DNA of 64,000 nucleotides, taken from the NCBI GenBank assembly GCA_028571685.1, contig CM053141.1:69363833-69427832 (forward strand). The letters run 5' to 3'. Under the pieces are notes generated by a model, which had not been told where the DNA came from, made no database searches, and saw only the letters and a list, made by a program, of their open reading frames with translations. Source of the stretch: Heterohyrax brucei (taxonomy: Eukaryota; Chordata; Mammalia; Hyracoidea; Procaviidae). Below, piece after piece: positions 25,270-37,547 of the stretch. The position numbers and the translations under genes are program-made. Numbering within the stretch: position 1 is the stretch's first letter; every line of letters begins with the position of its first letter.

Positions 25270-25650
25270 ATGACTGCATTCACCTCCTGCCACCCTCCCT
25301 CTAAATCACTGTTTCAGCTACACTTACCCTCCTCATGGTTTCTTGAACATACCAGGCACACCCCAACTTCAAGCCTTTGTGTTTGCTCTTCTTTCGGTCC
25401 TTTATATGGAAGCACCCGTTCCTTGTTTCTTTTCCTCCCCCAAGGATTTAATATATTTCTATCAAAGTGCTTTTATTTATTATCTCTCTTCCAAGATTCT
25501 AATATAAACTCCTCAAAAGGATTTTGTATTAGCTTGTATATTAGCAAGGATTTTTGTCTAGCTTGTATAAGGACGTCCCCCTATCCCAGCCCCTGTAACT
25601 CCATGAAATACTTGATGTATCTTCAATAAATATTTACAGAAGGAATGAAT
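25270..25650. mobile_element. L2/MIR-type old repeat
   Basis: 'tcttgaacataccaggcac', 'cctttgtgtttgctcttc' and the ending 'ttcaataaatatttacagaa' followed by GAATGAATGA are typical of diverged L2 3' ends. Confidence 0.6.
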
Positions 25651-26109
25651 GAGACATTTACACCCTTGAACAACAATGGCCAATAGAAATTTCAGTGAAG
25701 AGGGACACACTGTATATCTGCACTGTCTACTATGTGTGCTTACTGAGCACTTAACACTTGGATAATGACACTGGATAACTAAATTTTGTATTTCGTTTAA
25801 TTTTGAACTAATTCAAGTAGTGGATAGAGAAGTTCTAGCATTGTCCCTCAATAACTTAGATTTAAACATTTCAATTATCCGAGAAAATACATTTCGGCTG
25901 TCCCTGTATTTTATACTCCCACTTGAAGAGATTCCTTTCTTTGCTACAGTTACCACTCTAGCTCCCACTCACAGCCGGGCTTCTTAACAGTTAGATACAT
26001 TCACTTCTCAAATCCCACTCACTCTTCAATACACTTGATTATTCCACCAGAATAGTAAATTTAACTTCCAAAATAAATTTATCATCTGACTTCCACTATC
26101 TCCTCCCAA

Positions 26110-26700
26110 AACTCCTCTTCCTCCCCTATTAGTGCATGATACCACTACCCACCCTGCTGAACAAGGCAGAAACCTGAGTGTCATGCCTGACCACCCTCCA
26201 GTTACCTATCTAATCTATTTTTAAATCAAGCAGTAAGATCTACATGTCATACTTCTTTAAAACCTCAAATCCATATACTTCTCTCTATTCTCACTATCCT
26301 AGTATTTACAGGTCATAGACATCTTTCAACAAGGCAGCTTCAACAACTTCCTAACAGGTCTCCCTGCTTCCAATCTTTGTTGCTCGACTGATATTCTACA
26401 TTAAAGACTAACCCCCTTTAATGCCGATCTGTTATTCCTATGTGAGTCCTTCAGTGGCTCTGCAATGTCCTCAAAGTTCAACCTCTTTACCATAAGCAAA
26501 ATCCTACACCATTTGGCCTTAACTCTCTAACCTCCTCTTTTGCCATCCCCGCCCAACAGTCAAAGTTTCAACCATAGTGAATTTTTCATTACAATAGGTA
26601 CTGTTCTCACTTCTGCACATTTCAACATATCCTTCCCTCTCTGGGATAATGTACTCCCCACTTCACTCTTCTTCCTAATTTAACATCTTCAAATTTCAGC
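26110..26700. mobile_element. L2 LINE remnant
   Basis: 'ctaacaggtctccctgcttc', 'gtccttcagtggctctgc' and 'atcctacaccatttggcc' are characteristic L2 text. Confidence 0.65.
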
Positions 26701-26744
26701 TTACAGGCAAGAAGCACTTAAAAAGATGCTCAACATCATTTGTC

Positions 26745-26955
26745 ATTAAGCAATCAGTTGCCATCGAGTTGATTCCAACTCATGGTAATCCTACATGTGT
26801 CAGAGCAAACTGTGCTCCATAGTTTTCAGTGGCTAATTTTTCAGAAGTAAAGAGACAAGCATTTCTTCTAAGGTGCCTCCTGGTGGTTTCTAACTTCCAA
26901 CTTTTATGGTTAGCAGAAGAGCATGCTAATCATCTGCAGCACTCCAGGGGCTTCC
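26745..26955 (-). mobile_element. AfroSINE (longer variant)
   Basis: 'ttgccatcgagttgattcc', 'actcatggtaatcctacatg' and 'gtgcctcctggtggtttc' fit the AfroSINE variant with the 'tagttttcagtggctaat' insert. It interrupts an L1 that resumes at 27699. Confidence 0.8.
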
Positions 26956-27500
26956 ATTAATCATTAAAAGACACACTGCTATCGAGGTACCCAGCCATCA
27001 CCAAAAAGTGCTGTGACAGGGAACACAATGTACAGTCCCTTATGTAGCATGAAAGAAAGGGGAGTGTAGATTCAAAGCTCTATTAAAAGACCACACTTCA
27101 TGGTTCAACATCCTGGAGGGTCTCCTGAGAACACAGCTCCCGGACCTGCCATGAGCCCAGAGCGGAAACCAGTACTGAAGCCAACTATTCAGACAAAAAT
27201 TAGACAGAACTATAAGGCATACAATGACGCCAGTGGTGTGCTTACTCCTTGGCTTAAATACATCTGTGAGGCTGCCTGACCAGCTCCTCTCTAGACGTGA
27301 GAGGGGACGGCAGAGGGAAGGAAATAATTCATTTATTGGTTGAACGAATATTGGCAGTACAGAGTGGAAAAAAGGACTGCGCTGTCACAGGGCAAGCAGT
27401 GCAGACAGAGTTGCATAAAGGTGTGTGTTCAAGGCTTTATGTGGCAAATTTATTTGAACTGTAAACTTTCACTTAATCACAATAAAAAATAAAGCAAAAA
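26956..27500 (+). mobile_element. L1 3' UTR fragment, older subfamily
   Basis: Diverged relative of the L1 3' UTR: 'tattaaaagaccacacttc', 'gagggtctcctgagaacac', then a close of 'ttcacttaatcacaataaaa'. Flanked on both sides by AfroSINEs. Confidence 0.75.
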
Positions 27501-27509
27501 AAACAAACA

Positions 27510-27698
27510 CTGCCATCGAGTAGATTCTGACTCCTCACAGCAATCCTACAGGACAGAGTATGACTGCCCCATAGGATTTCCAAAACCATAATCTTTACAA
27601 AAGCAGACTGCCACATCTTTCTCCCATTGAGCACCTGGTGAGTTTGAATCACTGACCTTTTGGTTTACAGTCAAATGCATGGTGTCACCAGAGCTCCT
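27510..27698 (-). mobile_element. AfroSINE
   Basis: 'actgccatcgagtagattc', 'gacagagtatgactgcccc', 'gagcacctggtgagtttg' and 'ggtgtcaccagagctcc' give the complete element on the minus strand. Confidence 0.9.
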
Positions 27699-28180
27699 CA
27701 TTAGTTATTAGTCATCAGGGAAATGCAAATCAAAACCAAAATGAGATATCATCTCACACATAAAATGGCCACAATTAAAAAAATGAAAAGCAACAGATGT
27801 TTGGGAGAATGTAATAGGAACCCTCATCCACTGATAGTGGGTTACAAAATGGTACGGTTGCTGTGAAAAATACATTAGACCTTTTTTCCTCAAAAAGTTA
27901 AACTCAGAATTACTATGCAATCCAGCAATTCCACTTCTAGATATACATCCAAACTGAAAGCAGGAACACAGATAAATACACACAACTGCTCCCTGCAACA
28001 TTATACACAACAGTCAAAAGATGGAAAGAATCTTAACGTGGATCAACAGATCCACAAGATGAATGGATAAACAGAATGTAGTACACATGTACAGTGAAGT
28101 ATTCCTTAGTAAGAGAAAATGAATTCTTCATTGTACTACAACATACACGAACTTGAAAGCATCAAGGTGAATGAAATTAA
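27699..28180 (+). mobile_element. Old L1 ORF2 C-terminal fragment
   Basis: 'tcagggaaatgcaaatcaaa', 'tgagatatcatctcacac' and 'gatgaatggataaacagaa' are classic L1 ORF2 tail sequence. A matching bit just before the AfroSINE (26711-26744, 'agatgctcaacatcattt') shows it was split by the insertions between. Confidence 0.88.
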
Positions 28181-28219
28181 GTTACTGCCATCCAGTTACT
28201 CATGGCAACCCCATGTGGT

Positions 28220-29275
28220 CCAGATTAAATACACCCAATTTAACAGGTTCTAACAACACACTAACACTGACATGATATAACCTACACTATGTTCTTTCTT
28301 TCTAAACTTATTCCTGACTCTAAGTATAATTCCGTCACCTAGATTTCCTTTGTGTTACACCTTTACTAATGATTAATGTCCTTTCCAACTGCAGAGAACA
28401 AATAACATCAATCTGAGGCAATAATGGCAGAAAATGGTCAACATGCCCAAGACGCAACCATTGTGACCACACGAAAAAAAAACGGACTTGGAATCCCCAC
28501 CCCACTCTCTTCTCATCTCCCTGTTTGTAGGTGCTTTTCAGGTCAACTGCCCAGAACCAGGCCAATAAGAAGCTTCAGTGACCACCAAATATCTCCACCC
28601 CATAATGAGTCTTGATTAGGAACGAAGAAGCTTGTGTCAAGACATCTAAAAGCATCTAATACGTATCACTGGGCCATCGCTGGACCCAATTTGGGAATGA
28701 GAAATCTGACTCATTTCTTCACCAATTCTTAGCTCAGCCCCTTTTTAACATACATGTTATTTCCAAAAACCATAATGAATATATATAACTCTCCTTTTCC
28801 TAAATAGTGTAAAACTTCTCACGGCTCTATTCAGAGAAATAAGCTTTGGGAGGAGCTCCTCCCTCCCTGTCTCCTTACACACAGATATATAATAAAGCTC
28901 TTGTTACTCACCTCACCCCATCTCAAGAGTTGGCCCTTGGCAGCAGGTGGCTTAACCCATGAACTATGATAAAACTAGTTATTAGTGGTTTCCAGAGATG
29001 AGAAGGAATGAGAGGGTAAAAAGGGGCTCACTGTTTAGGAAACACTGAGCATCTATTAAGAGTGATGAAAAAAATTGGAAACATAATGATGATAGCGATA
29101 CAGCATGATGCACACAATTAACTAAATTGTACAAGTGTAGAAAGTTGAAATGGCTAATGTTCAGTTGCATATATATGTATTTACCACAATTAAAATAAAA
29201 TCTTAGTTTAGACATTACTTCTTCTAGGAAGCTAGCCTTAACTCGTCAAAATTGTTTACCCTCTCATATGCTGTC
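28220..29275. other. Intron 5 stretch without a recognised gene
   Basis: No reading frame or RNA gene recognised. A short L1-like bit at about 28980-29215 ('gtttccagagatgagaagg', 'tggctaatgttcagttgc') may be an old L1 tail. Open frames are below 80 residues and overlap on both strands. Confidence 0.5.
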
Positions 29276-29330
29276 AGCCAGCCAAGTGCTGTCGAGTCGG
29301 ATCCGACTCATGGCGACCCTAGGGGCCAGG
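29276..29330 (-). mobile_element. AfroSINE 3' fragment
   Basis: 'gtgctgtcgagtcggatcc' and 'gactcatggcgacccta' are the low-divergence 3' end of an AfroSINE. Confidence 0.75.
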
Positions 29331-29504
29331 GTATATGCTGTCAAGGCACTCTATATCTCCTTCCCACAAAATAAACAGCAGCTAAACTTTAAATTGTCCC
29401 TTTTTCACGATGTAATCTAAGTTCTATGAAGCCACAGATCTTTTATACAAAAACTTCTTTCCAGTAACTAATGTAGTACTGACATACCGTAATTGTTCAA
29501 TAAA

Positions 29505-30054
29505 GAGTCCCAATTAAGTTTGCAACCTTATTCTAGAAAACATGCTACATACCTCATTTCTGAATATCACTACAGTCACCTCTGAAGTACTTCCCTTAGG
29601 AAACTAAGCACCAACACCAGTGCCTAGTCCACCCTTCAAAGTAATTTTGGAACTCTTTTTCTTGAGTGACCATCGGAAGTGTCATCTTACTACTCTTGAT
29701 GTCCTGGATGTCATCAAAATATCTTCCTTTCAATATTTCCTTTATCTTCAGATACAGAAAAAAGTCATTGGGGGCCAGATTAGGTGAGTAGGGAGGATGT
29801 TCCAACATAGTTATTTGTTTACTGTCTAAAAACTCTCTCACAGACAACTATACAGTTAAGTTCGCCAACTTGACACTGTGTGCTCTGGCCATCCTGGAAA
29901 GAGTTCCAAAATTGCTTTGAAGTGTGGACTAGGCACTGGCACTGGTGCTTAGCTTCCCAAAGGGCAGTATTTTGAAGGTGACTGTAGTGATAATCAGCAA
30001 TGAGGTATGCAGCACTTAGAACAATTAGGTTCACAGACTTAACTGTCAGACCTC
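29505..30054 (-). mobile_element. Fold-back mariner transposon, copy 1 (550 bp)
   Basis: On the minus strand 29596-29847 encodes a mariner transposase C-terminus: REFLDSKQITMLEHPPYSPN LAPNDFFLYLK, where the ND-FFL aspartate is the third catalytic residue of the D,D34D triad, followed by FEGWTRHW. The first two catalytic aspartates are absent. The two ends are about 170-bp inverted copies of each other (29505-29675 and 29885-30054), both ending in a GAGGTCTGACA-type terminus. So the transposase end is present twice, facing each other. Non-autonomous. Confidence 0.88.
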
Positions 30055-30125
30055 ATATTTCCTGGAAGAAGAAAGGGTAAGAAAGAAAAGAAGAAAGAAG
30101 GTAAATAAAGGGAAAAAATGCATAC

Positions 30126-30308
30126 ATGTTCTGTGTGGGCCATTCCAATTCCATCTTCCACTATTTGCTCTCCGCCTTCAATGTGCTGAACAATTCCCAC
30201 TAATTTTCTTGAATAATCTGAGATTTCTTCAGTAAAGGTCCGTATGCAGTGTGCCATATCTAAAATTGATGCTCGAATCTGATTTGCTTCTGGTTCCAAT
30301 ACTGAATG
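30126..30308 (-). CDS. TRIM23: TRIM23 coding exon 5 (start of coiled coil)
   Basis: Acceptor TTTATAG, then CAT TCA GTA gives HSVLEPEANQIRASILDMAH and 61 residues ending GIGMAHTEH; donor CAT|GTATGC, phase 0 at both ends. This is the first part of the TRIM coiled coil, with the usual heptad-like spacing of hydrophobics, and appears identical to human over its visible length. It follows exon 4 across the shortest clean intron (about 0.9 kb) and precedes a 20.8-kb repeat-filled intron. Confidence 0.97.
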
Positions 30309-31202
30309 CTATAAAATGCAACATAATCATAGAAAAGAACTGATAGTATTGATTAATGATATTTTAAAAAAGAATTTAAATCTATATTTTAAAAATGGCA
30401 TCAGTCACAAGTGGCTACTATATTTAGAAAAAAATACAAAATAAGGTAAAAAAAAAAAGACTAATTCCTCTTAAACCTTTCATAAAAGAACTGACCCTAC
30501 AAAGAAATAACTGAAAACTTGCAAACCCATTTCTCACTAGAAAAGCAAGAGATTTTTCTAAAACTGCATCGTAAGTTACAGTTCATCAAGACATTTGTGT
30601 TGCCAAAACAACACAGTACATTATTGACACATGCACACAAAGAAAACTTGTTTCTGCTAGAAAGCTATTTTTCAGTAAAGATTTATAAGGCTTCTGAAAT
30701 TTTTGTTCTGACATTCAGAAATTAAACCTTTCATTTTTTTGTTTCATGTAATCAATTTCTACTTGCTAACCATTTAGCTCTTCTTCCATCCCTATCAGTA
30801 GCATAAGAGGAGGGCAGTGATACTACTGGCCTGACAAAGACTCAGAAACCCTGAGAGTAAGGCCCCCAGACACCGTTTCAACCAAAGATGACACAGGCCC
30901 AAAGAACAAAACAACACTAAATGGGTACATCAGCCCAGGGATAAGTACTAGAAGGCAGAAGGGGACAGGAACGCTACTAATAGGGTATCCAACATCAAGA
31001 CGTGGAAAGTGTTGACATGTTGTAGGGTTGGTAGTCAATGTCACAAAACAATATGTGTACTAACTCTTTAATAAGAAATTAGTTTGCCCTTTAAACCTTC
31101 ATCACAAATACAATTTAAAAAAAAATAAAGAACAAGGTCAACGACAACAAATGCTGGGTAGCTACAACAGCTAGAGTCATTTAATTTAATTAAAAAACAT
31201 AC

Positions 31203-31481
31203 CTTGTGACCTTGGTGTTTTCCATATTCTTTGCAGACACAACACATAAGTGGGCTAGCTTGACATCCTTCTTCCAAGCAAACAAACTCAATGGCATGCA
31301 CCTGGTGCTGAGAGCACATGGTTTTCTCATGAGGTTTATCAGCCAGAAGCACACGCTTGTGCTTTGCTAATGTCTTTGTTGAGTGGGTAATTTGTGAACA
31401 TTCTGAGCACAAGTGAGTAGCACATACAGTGCAATACACAGATGCAACATGAGCTTCATCTTCATCACAACGAATGATGCT
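31203..31481 (-). CDS. TRIM23: TRIM23 coding exon 4 (B-box zinc fingers)
   Basis: Acceptor TTTGTCAG, then AGC ATC ATT gives SIIRCDEDEAHVASVYCTVC and 93 residues ending KEYGKHQGHK; donor AAG|GTATGT, both boundaries in phase 0. It carries a B-box1-like Cys/His cluster (CTVC, HLCSEC) and a canonical B-box2 with ligands CSQH, C, C, CC-C and GHQ/GHK-type histidines at about residues 178-214. All expected cysteines are present. Substitutions relative to human include KHKRVL for KHRRVP. Confidence 0.97.
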
Positions 31482-31786
31482 CTGACAAACAAAAGATTAA
31501 TGTCTTAAAACTGTATACTAACCATTTTAACATGGCATATTTTAAAAGACAAAAGCCTATGAACTTTTCTCACTGACCAGCCTTAATAAATTTACAATGG
31601 TAACTATACAAAAAAGTCATTCATCACACATCTGAGTAAGTATTCATTTCTAAGATTGACTAACAATATATGCTACGAAGTTGAAGCCAAACTTAAGCCA
31701 TTTTTATAGAATCATAATCAGGGCAAAGATACCATTCACCAAGTCCTCTCCCTTTACATTTGAGGGACTAAACCAGAGACAGGTTG

Positions 31787-32396
31787 TTGTTGTTAGGTGC
31801 TGTTCAGTCAGGTCCAACTCATATCAGTCCTATATAAAACGGACAGAAATAGTGCCCAGCCCTGCGCCTTCCTCACAATCATTATGCTTCAGCCCACTGT
31901 TGTAGCCACTGTGTCAGTCCATCTTAATGAAGGTCTTGCTCTTTTTCACTGAACCTCTACTTTGCCATGCATGATGTCCTTTTCCGTCATGACTGATCCT
32001 TTAACACTACAAGTCTGAAGCATATGAGACATAGTCTCACCATCCTTCCTTCTAATTCTGGTTTACTTTTGCCAAGATTGATTTGCTCATGCTTCTGGCA
32101 GTCCATGTTACATTCAATGTCTCTGCACAGTCAACAGAACATAGGTGAATATTTTTCTAGTACTGTCTACATTTAGCCAAGATCCATCAGACATGAGCAA
32201 TGATATCCCACATTCCATGTCATCTTCTGAATCAAGCCTGAATTTCTAGCAGTTCTCTGTCAGTATACTACTGCAACCACTTTAGAATTATCTTCAGCAA
32301 AATTCTACCTGTGTGTGAAATTACTGATATTGTTTGATACTTTCCACATTCTAATGGATTACCTTTCTTTGGAATGAGCATCAACACAGATCTTTT
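31787..32396 (-). mobile_element. RTE-type LINE fragment with internal deletion
   Basis: 'ttgttaggtgctgttcagtc' opens the 3' end, followed by 'gtgtcagtccatcttaatg' and later 'cttctgaatcaagcctgaat'. Compared with the 61.9-kb copy a large middle segment, including the RT active site, is missing near 32150. Confidence 0.85.
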
Positions 32397-34542
32397 TCAA
32401 ATGTGAGGACTAGTTTTTCCATCTCTGCAAAGAAAGCTGCTAGAACTTTTATCAGAATTCCACTGAATCTATGGATTACTTGCGCAGTATTGACATCTTC
32501 ACAATGTTGTCTTCCAGGCTATGAACACCAAATGCCATTCTTTATTTGTGTTCTTTAATCTCTCCAAACAATGTTTTATAATATTCATTGTATGAGTCCT
32601 TCACATTCCTAGTTGAATTTATTGCTGGGCATTTAATCTGTTAGATGCTATGGCAAATGGAATTGTTTTCTTAATTTCGTTTTCAAATTGTCACTGATGT
32701 ACAGGAACTCAACTGACCTTTGTGGGTTGACCTCATACCCTAACTTCACTAAAATTCTCTATTAACTCTAAAGGCTTTCAGGAGTTCTTTGGGGTCATGT
32801 CATCTATAAAAAGGGACAGTTACACATCTTCCTTCGGATTTGATAGGTTTTATTTCTTTTCCTAGCTTTATTGCTGCTTGGAATTTTAATACAATACTAA
32901 CAATGGTAACAGTGGGTATCTTTAACTTGTTCCCAACCTTAAAGAGAAAGCTCTCAATCTTTCTCCATTAAGTATAATACTGGCCATGTACTGTTCTTTA
33001 TTAAGTGCCTTTAATCATACTGAGGAATTTTCCTTCTACTTCAAGCTTAAGTGTTTTTATTATAAAAAAGTGTTGAATTTTATCAAAGGGCTTTTCTGCA
33101 TCCATTGAGATAATGATGTAATTCTTTTCCTTTGTTCCAATAATTCAATATGTTACACTGATTGGTTTTACAATGTTGAACGATCATGCATTCCGGGAAT
33201 AAATCCAACTTCGTTATGCTGCGTAATTCTTTTAATACAATGTTGGATTCGAACTGCTAATATTTTGTTGAGGAATTTTGCACATACATTTATAAGAGAC
33301 ATTGGTGTGTAGTTTTCTTGTGATGTTTATTTGGCTTTGGTTTCAGAGTAATATTAGGAATACTAGTCTCACATGTTGTAGTCTCCCTCAGTGTTCTATT
33401 TTTGGAGAAGTGTGCAAAGGACTGGTGTCAATACTTCTTAAATGTATGGCAGAATTCCTCAGCGAAACCAACTGGTCCAGGATTCCTCCCCTACCCCCAT
33501 GCAGGTTGGGGGTAATCTTTGATAGCTGATTTAACTTATTGACTTGCTTTGGGTCTGTTGAAAGTTTCTATTTCATGAGTCAATTTAGAAAGATACTGTG
33601 TTTCTACCACCACCTGTCTTTCAGTTTGTAGTGCTTTGCTAGCTTACATCTTGCAAGTCACTTGCCTACTTCATCTGAGTTAGCTTTATTATTTTCACTT
33701 TCATTTATATAGTTATCTGCATTTTCTGTTTCATTTTTTGTTTTTTGTCAGACTAGCTAAAGGTTTGTTGATTGTATTTATCTTTTCAAAGAACCAAATT
33801 TTGGTTTTGTTGATTCTATTTTATTTTCCTCTATTTCACTTATTTCTGCTCTGATGGTAATCATTTCCTTCCTTCTTGCAGCTCTAGGCTGTTTCCTCTT
33901 TCTGCTTCCTCAAGTTATAGAGTTAGGCTATTAATTTGAGTTTGTTTTTCTTTTTTAATGTAGGTAATTACTACTATAAATTTTCCTTTCAGCAATGTCT
34001 TCACTGTAACCCATGGGTTTGGTATGTTGTGCTTTTATTTTCACTTAATTCTAAATATTTTCTAATTTCTCTGTTGACTTATTCTTTGATTCATTGGTTA
34101 TTTAATAGCTTTTTATTACTTTTCACATACTTGCATATTTTCCAGTTATCCTTCTGTTATTTATTTCTAGTTTCATTCTTGTCATTGAAGAAGACACTTT
34201 GCATTATTTCAAATGTTTTAAATTTATTGAGACCTGTTTTTTTACCTAGCATACAGACTATCCTGGAGAATTTATGATGTGTTCTGGAGAATATGCGCTG
34301 TTCTGTTGTTAGATAAAGTACTATATATGTCTCTACAGTCTACTTATTTTACACTGCTGTTCAAGTCCTGTATTTCTGTAACAACACTCTTTGTAAACGG
34401 CCCATCTGATATTGAAAATGATGTACCCAAGTGTTCAACTATTACTGTAGAACCATCTACTTTACTGCTCTCTGCAGCTCTGTCTATATTTACTTTATAT
34501 ATTTGGGGTTCTGATGTTAAACCCAAAACCGAAATCCACTTG

Positions 34543-34723
34543 GGATGAATCCAACTTATAGTAACACTACAGAACACAGGATAACTGCCCTATACAATTT
34601 CCAAAGCAGTCATCTTCATAGAGCCACATTATAGCATCTTACCCCCCCAGAGCAGCTGGTGAGCTGAGACTGCTGACCTCCCAGTTAGCAGTCAATTAGC
34701 TACTATGTGGTAACCAGGCTGCC
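34543..34723 (-). mobile_element. AfroSINE inside the old L1
   Basis: 'ccaacttatagtaacacta', 'gataactgccctatacaatt' and 'gagcagctggtgagctgag' fit the element in minus orientation, with 'gtaaccaggctgcc' at the head end. Confidence 0.8.
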
Positions 34724-34747
34724 TTGTTCAATGTGAGGTGTGTAGAT

Positions 34748-35294
34748 GAGGTCTGACAAACAAGTTCGCAAACTCATCCTAGAAAAAACACTACACACCT
34801 CACTGCTGAATGTCATCACTGTGGTGACCTTCGAAGTTCTCCTCTTGGGAAGCTATGCACTGACACCAGCACCTAGTCCACCCTTCAAAGTACTTCTGGA
34901 GCTCTTTTTCTGGAATGGCCATCAGAGCTGTTGTCATATTACCCTTGATGTTCTCAATGTCAGCAAAATGTCTTCCTTTCAATATTTCCTTTATCTTCAG
35001 GTAAAGAAAAAAGTCACTGGGGACCAGATTACTAAGTAGGGAGGGTGTTCCAATACAGTTATTTGTTTACTGGGTAGAAACTCCCTCAGAGACAACTATA
35101 CAATTAGGTTCACGAACTTGCCACTGTGCTACTGTGCATAATGGCCACTCCAGAAAATTGCCAGAAGAGTGGACTAGGCACTGGCATCAGTGCATAGCTT
35201 CCCAAGGACAGCACTTCAAAGGTGACTGTAGAGGGGTTCAGTAATGAGGTATGTAGCACTTAGAACAATTCTCTTCATGGATTTGTCGCACCTC
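34748..35294 (-). mobile_element. Fold-back mariner transposon, copy 2 (547 bp)
   Basis: Same length and fold-back layout as the copy at 29.5 kb. It begins GAGGTCTGACAAACAAGTTC and ends GTCGCACCTC. The minus-strand frame 34800-34982 gives KGRHFADIENIKGNM and FEGWTRCWCQCIASQEENFE, the mariner transposase C-terminus. Inverted arms of about 170 bp pair the 'gcacctagtccacccttcaa' side with the 'gagtggactaggcactgg' side. Inserted into the old L1. Confidence 0.88.
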
Positions 35295-36030
35295 GCATAT
35301 TTTTATAATTACTGTATCTTTCCGAAGAATTGACCTTTTTATCATTATACAAGGTCTTTCTCTGTCTGTTATAACAGATTTTGACTTAAACTGTATTTTG
35401 TATGTTAACATGATAACCACATTAGCGCACTTTTCATTACTATTTGCATGGATTAATCATTCGCATCCTTTACTTTTAGCCTCTTTGTGTCTTTGTGCCT
35501 AAGATGTGCCTCCTGTAGACAACATACGGACAAATTATTATTATTGTTTCAATCTATTCTTTTATACTCTGCCTTTTACTTAGTGTTCAATCCACTTACA
35601 TCTAAGGTAATTACTGATACAGACGGACTTAACTTTTGTGTCTTTGCTAGTTGTTTTTGCATATTTTATGTTTTTTTTTGTCCCCATTCCCTAAACAACT
35701 GTCACTATTTGTGCTTAGCTGACTTTCTTGGTATTGAATCCTTCTGACTTTCTGTGCACATTTTTTAGTTATTTACTTTGTAGTTACTACAAAGTTTACA
35801 TTTAACATCTTAAACTTAACAACTACCCAGTTAAACTTGGTATTAACTTATGTAACTCAAAAACTATTCCTCTATCACATCCACCTATTTCTGCTGTTAT
35901 CACCAGTCATGACTTTATACTTCATGTGCCCATTAAAGTAATTTTATAAACCTGTACTTATCTAGCATGCATTTCACATTATAAAGGTTGTAGATCATAA
36001 TAACTCAAGTTACTAACCCAAAATACCATA

Positions 36031-36533
36031 CGTCTCAGTGATCTAATGCTTCTGTAACAGAGGAACCACAAGTGGATGGCTTTAAAAACAGAATTTTTAT
36101 TCTGTCACAGTCCAGTAGGCTTTAAGTCCAAATTCAGGACACTGGCACCAGGGGAAATTTTTGTCTGCTGGTTCTGGAGCAAGGTCCTTGTCATCAGTGT
36201 TCCCCTAGATGGGGCACTTCTAAGGCACAGGAACCCCAGAGTCTTTTCGAAGGACATGATCTATTCCTGCCATTGCTTTCTTGGTGCTATGATGTCCCCA
36301 ACTCCAGGCTTGCTTCCCTTTCCTTTATATCCCTAGAAACTGCCTCAAGAAGCCACAGTACAATTTTACACATTGAATCCAGGCCCACAAACCGAACTAC
36401 TGCCTAATGCCCATCATTAATATCACAGGGGCAGGGTTTACAACGTAAAAGAATATGACAGAATAACAGAAATCATGGCCTACTCAAAATTGCTACACAC
36501 ATTTTTGGGGTGACACAATTCAATCCATGACAC
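36031..36533 (-). mobile_element. MaLR-like LTR (fossil), minus strand
   Basis: Reverse of the LTR family: 'ccacaagtggatggctttaa' near the left end and 'gacacaattcaatccatga' at the right. Solo, inserted into the old L1. Confidence 0.75.
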
Positions 36534-37350
36534 ATAAAACTGGCCCTTTATTTGGCCATGAAATTATCTTGACTGGACATCTATTTTTCAAGCAGCTGCT
36601 TAGTGTCCATTCCCTTCAGGACTTCTTAAAAGGCAGTCATGATCACAGTGAATTCCATCAGCTTATGTTTATCTAGGAATATCTTAATTTCACCATGTTT
36701 TAAAGGTCATCTTTGTTAGATAATGAATTCTTGGTTGACAGTTCCTTTTTCTGATTCCACTGCTTTCTTGTCTCCACTGCAAAATCAGCATTTAATCTTA
36801 CTGCAGATACCTGATTTGTGGTACTACTTCTTTCTTGTTGCTTTCAGGATTCTCTCTTTAGTTTTGAAGAGTTTGACGATAATGTATTCTCATGTGGTCT
36901 CTTAACATTTATGCTATATGGAGTTCATTCTGCTTCCCACATTTGCAAATTCAAGTTCTTCAACAAATCCAGAAAGTTTTCTGCCATTTCATCTATGAAT
37001 ATTCTTTGTCACTTTCTCTTCACTTTCTGGGCTCCCATGATATGTATGTTGGTTCATCATAATGTCTTACAATTTTGCTTGGCTTTGCTCGTATCTCTTT
37101 ATTCTTATCTCCTATTTCCAAATGTAACTCAGTAATTTCCGATGCCTTGTCCTCTAATTCACTTACTCTCTTTTACTAACTTGAATCTATTGGTGAGTCC
37201 CATATAGTTACTATGTTCTTCAGTTCCAACATTTGTGTTCAGTTATTTATGATAATTGTAATTTCCTTGTGGAAACTCTCATTTTGTTCCTTGCTTTCCA
37301 TTAGTTCCCTGTCCAGGTTTTCTTTCAGTTTTTGAGAATCCAAAAATATT

Positions 37351-37508
37351 AACAAGTCACTGCTGCAGAGCTGATTCTAACTCACAGCAACCCTACAGAA
37401 CAGAGTAGAACTTCCTTGTAGGGTTTCCAAGACGTGCTTGGTGGACTCAAACTGATGATCTTTTAGTCAGTAGTCACAGCTCTTAACCACACACCACCAT
37501 GGTCTCCC
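37351..37508 (-). mobile_element. AfroSINE
   Basis: 'gctgattctaactcacagc', 'aaccctacagaacagagtag', 'tgtagggtttccaagacg' and 'gctcttaaccacacaccacc'. Confidence 0.9.
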
Positions 37509-37547
37509 TTTCAGAATACTGTTGTTTATTAAAGTCCTTGACGTTGC

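Larger units (their letters stand above)
32397..37345 (-). mobile_element. Old L1 LINE, minus strand, cut by three later insertions
   Basis: Antisense L1 ORF2 runs from the RT side ('aaagaaagctgctagaac', 'gcattccgggaataaatcc') through the endonuclease region ('caactattactgtagaacc', 'atgtgcctcctgtagacaac') to upstream sequence ('atgaattcttggttgacag', 'ttgaagagtttgacgata'). It is interrupted by an AfroSINE (34543-34723), a mariner (34748-35294) and a MaLR-like LTR (36031-36533). Further 5' sequence probably continues at 37740-38700 after two AfroSINEs ('taactgtggtaactccaga'). Strongly diverged and inactive. Confidence 0.85.
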
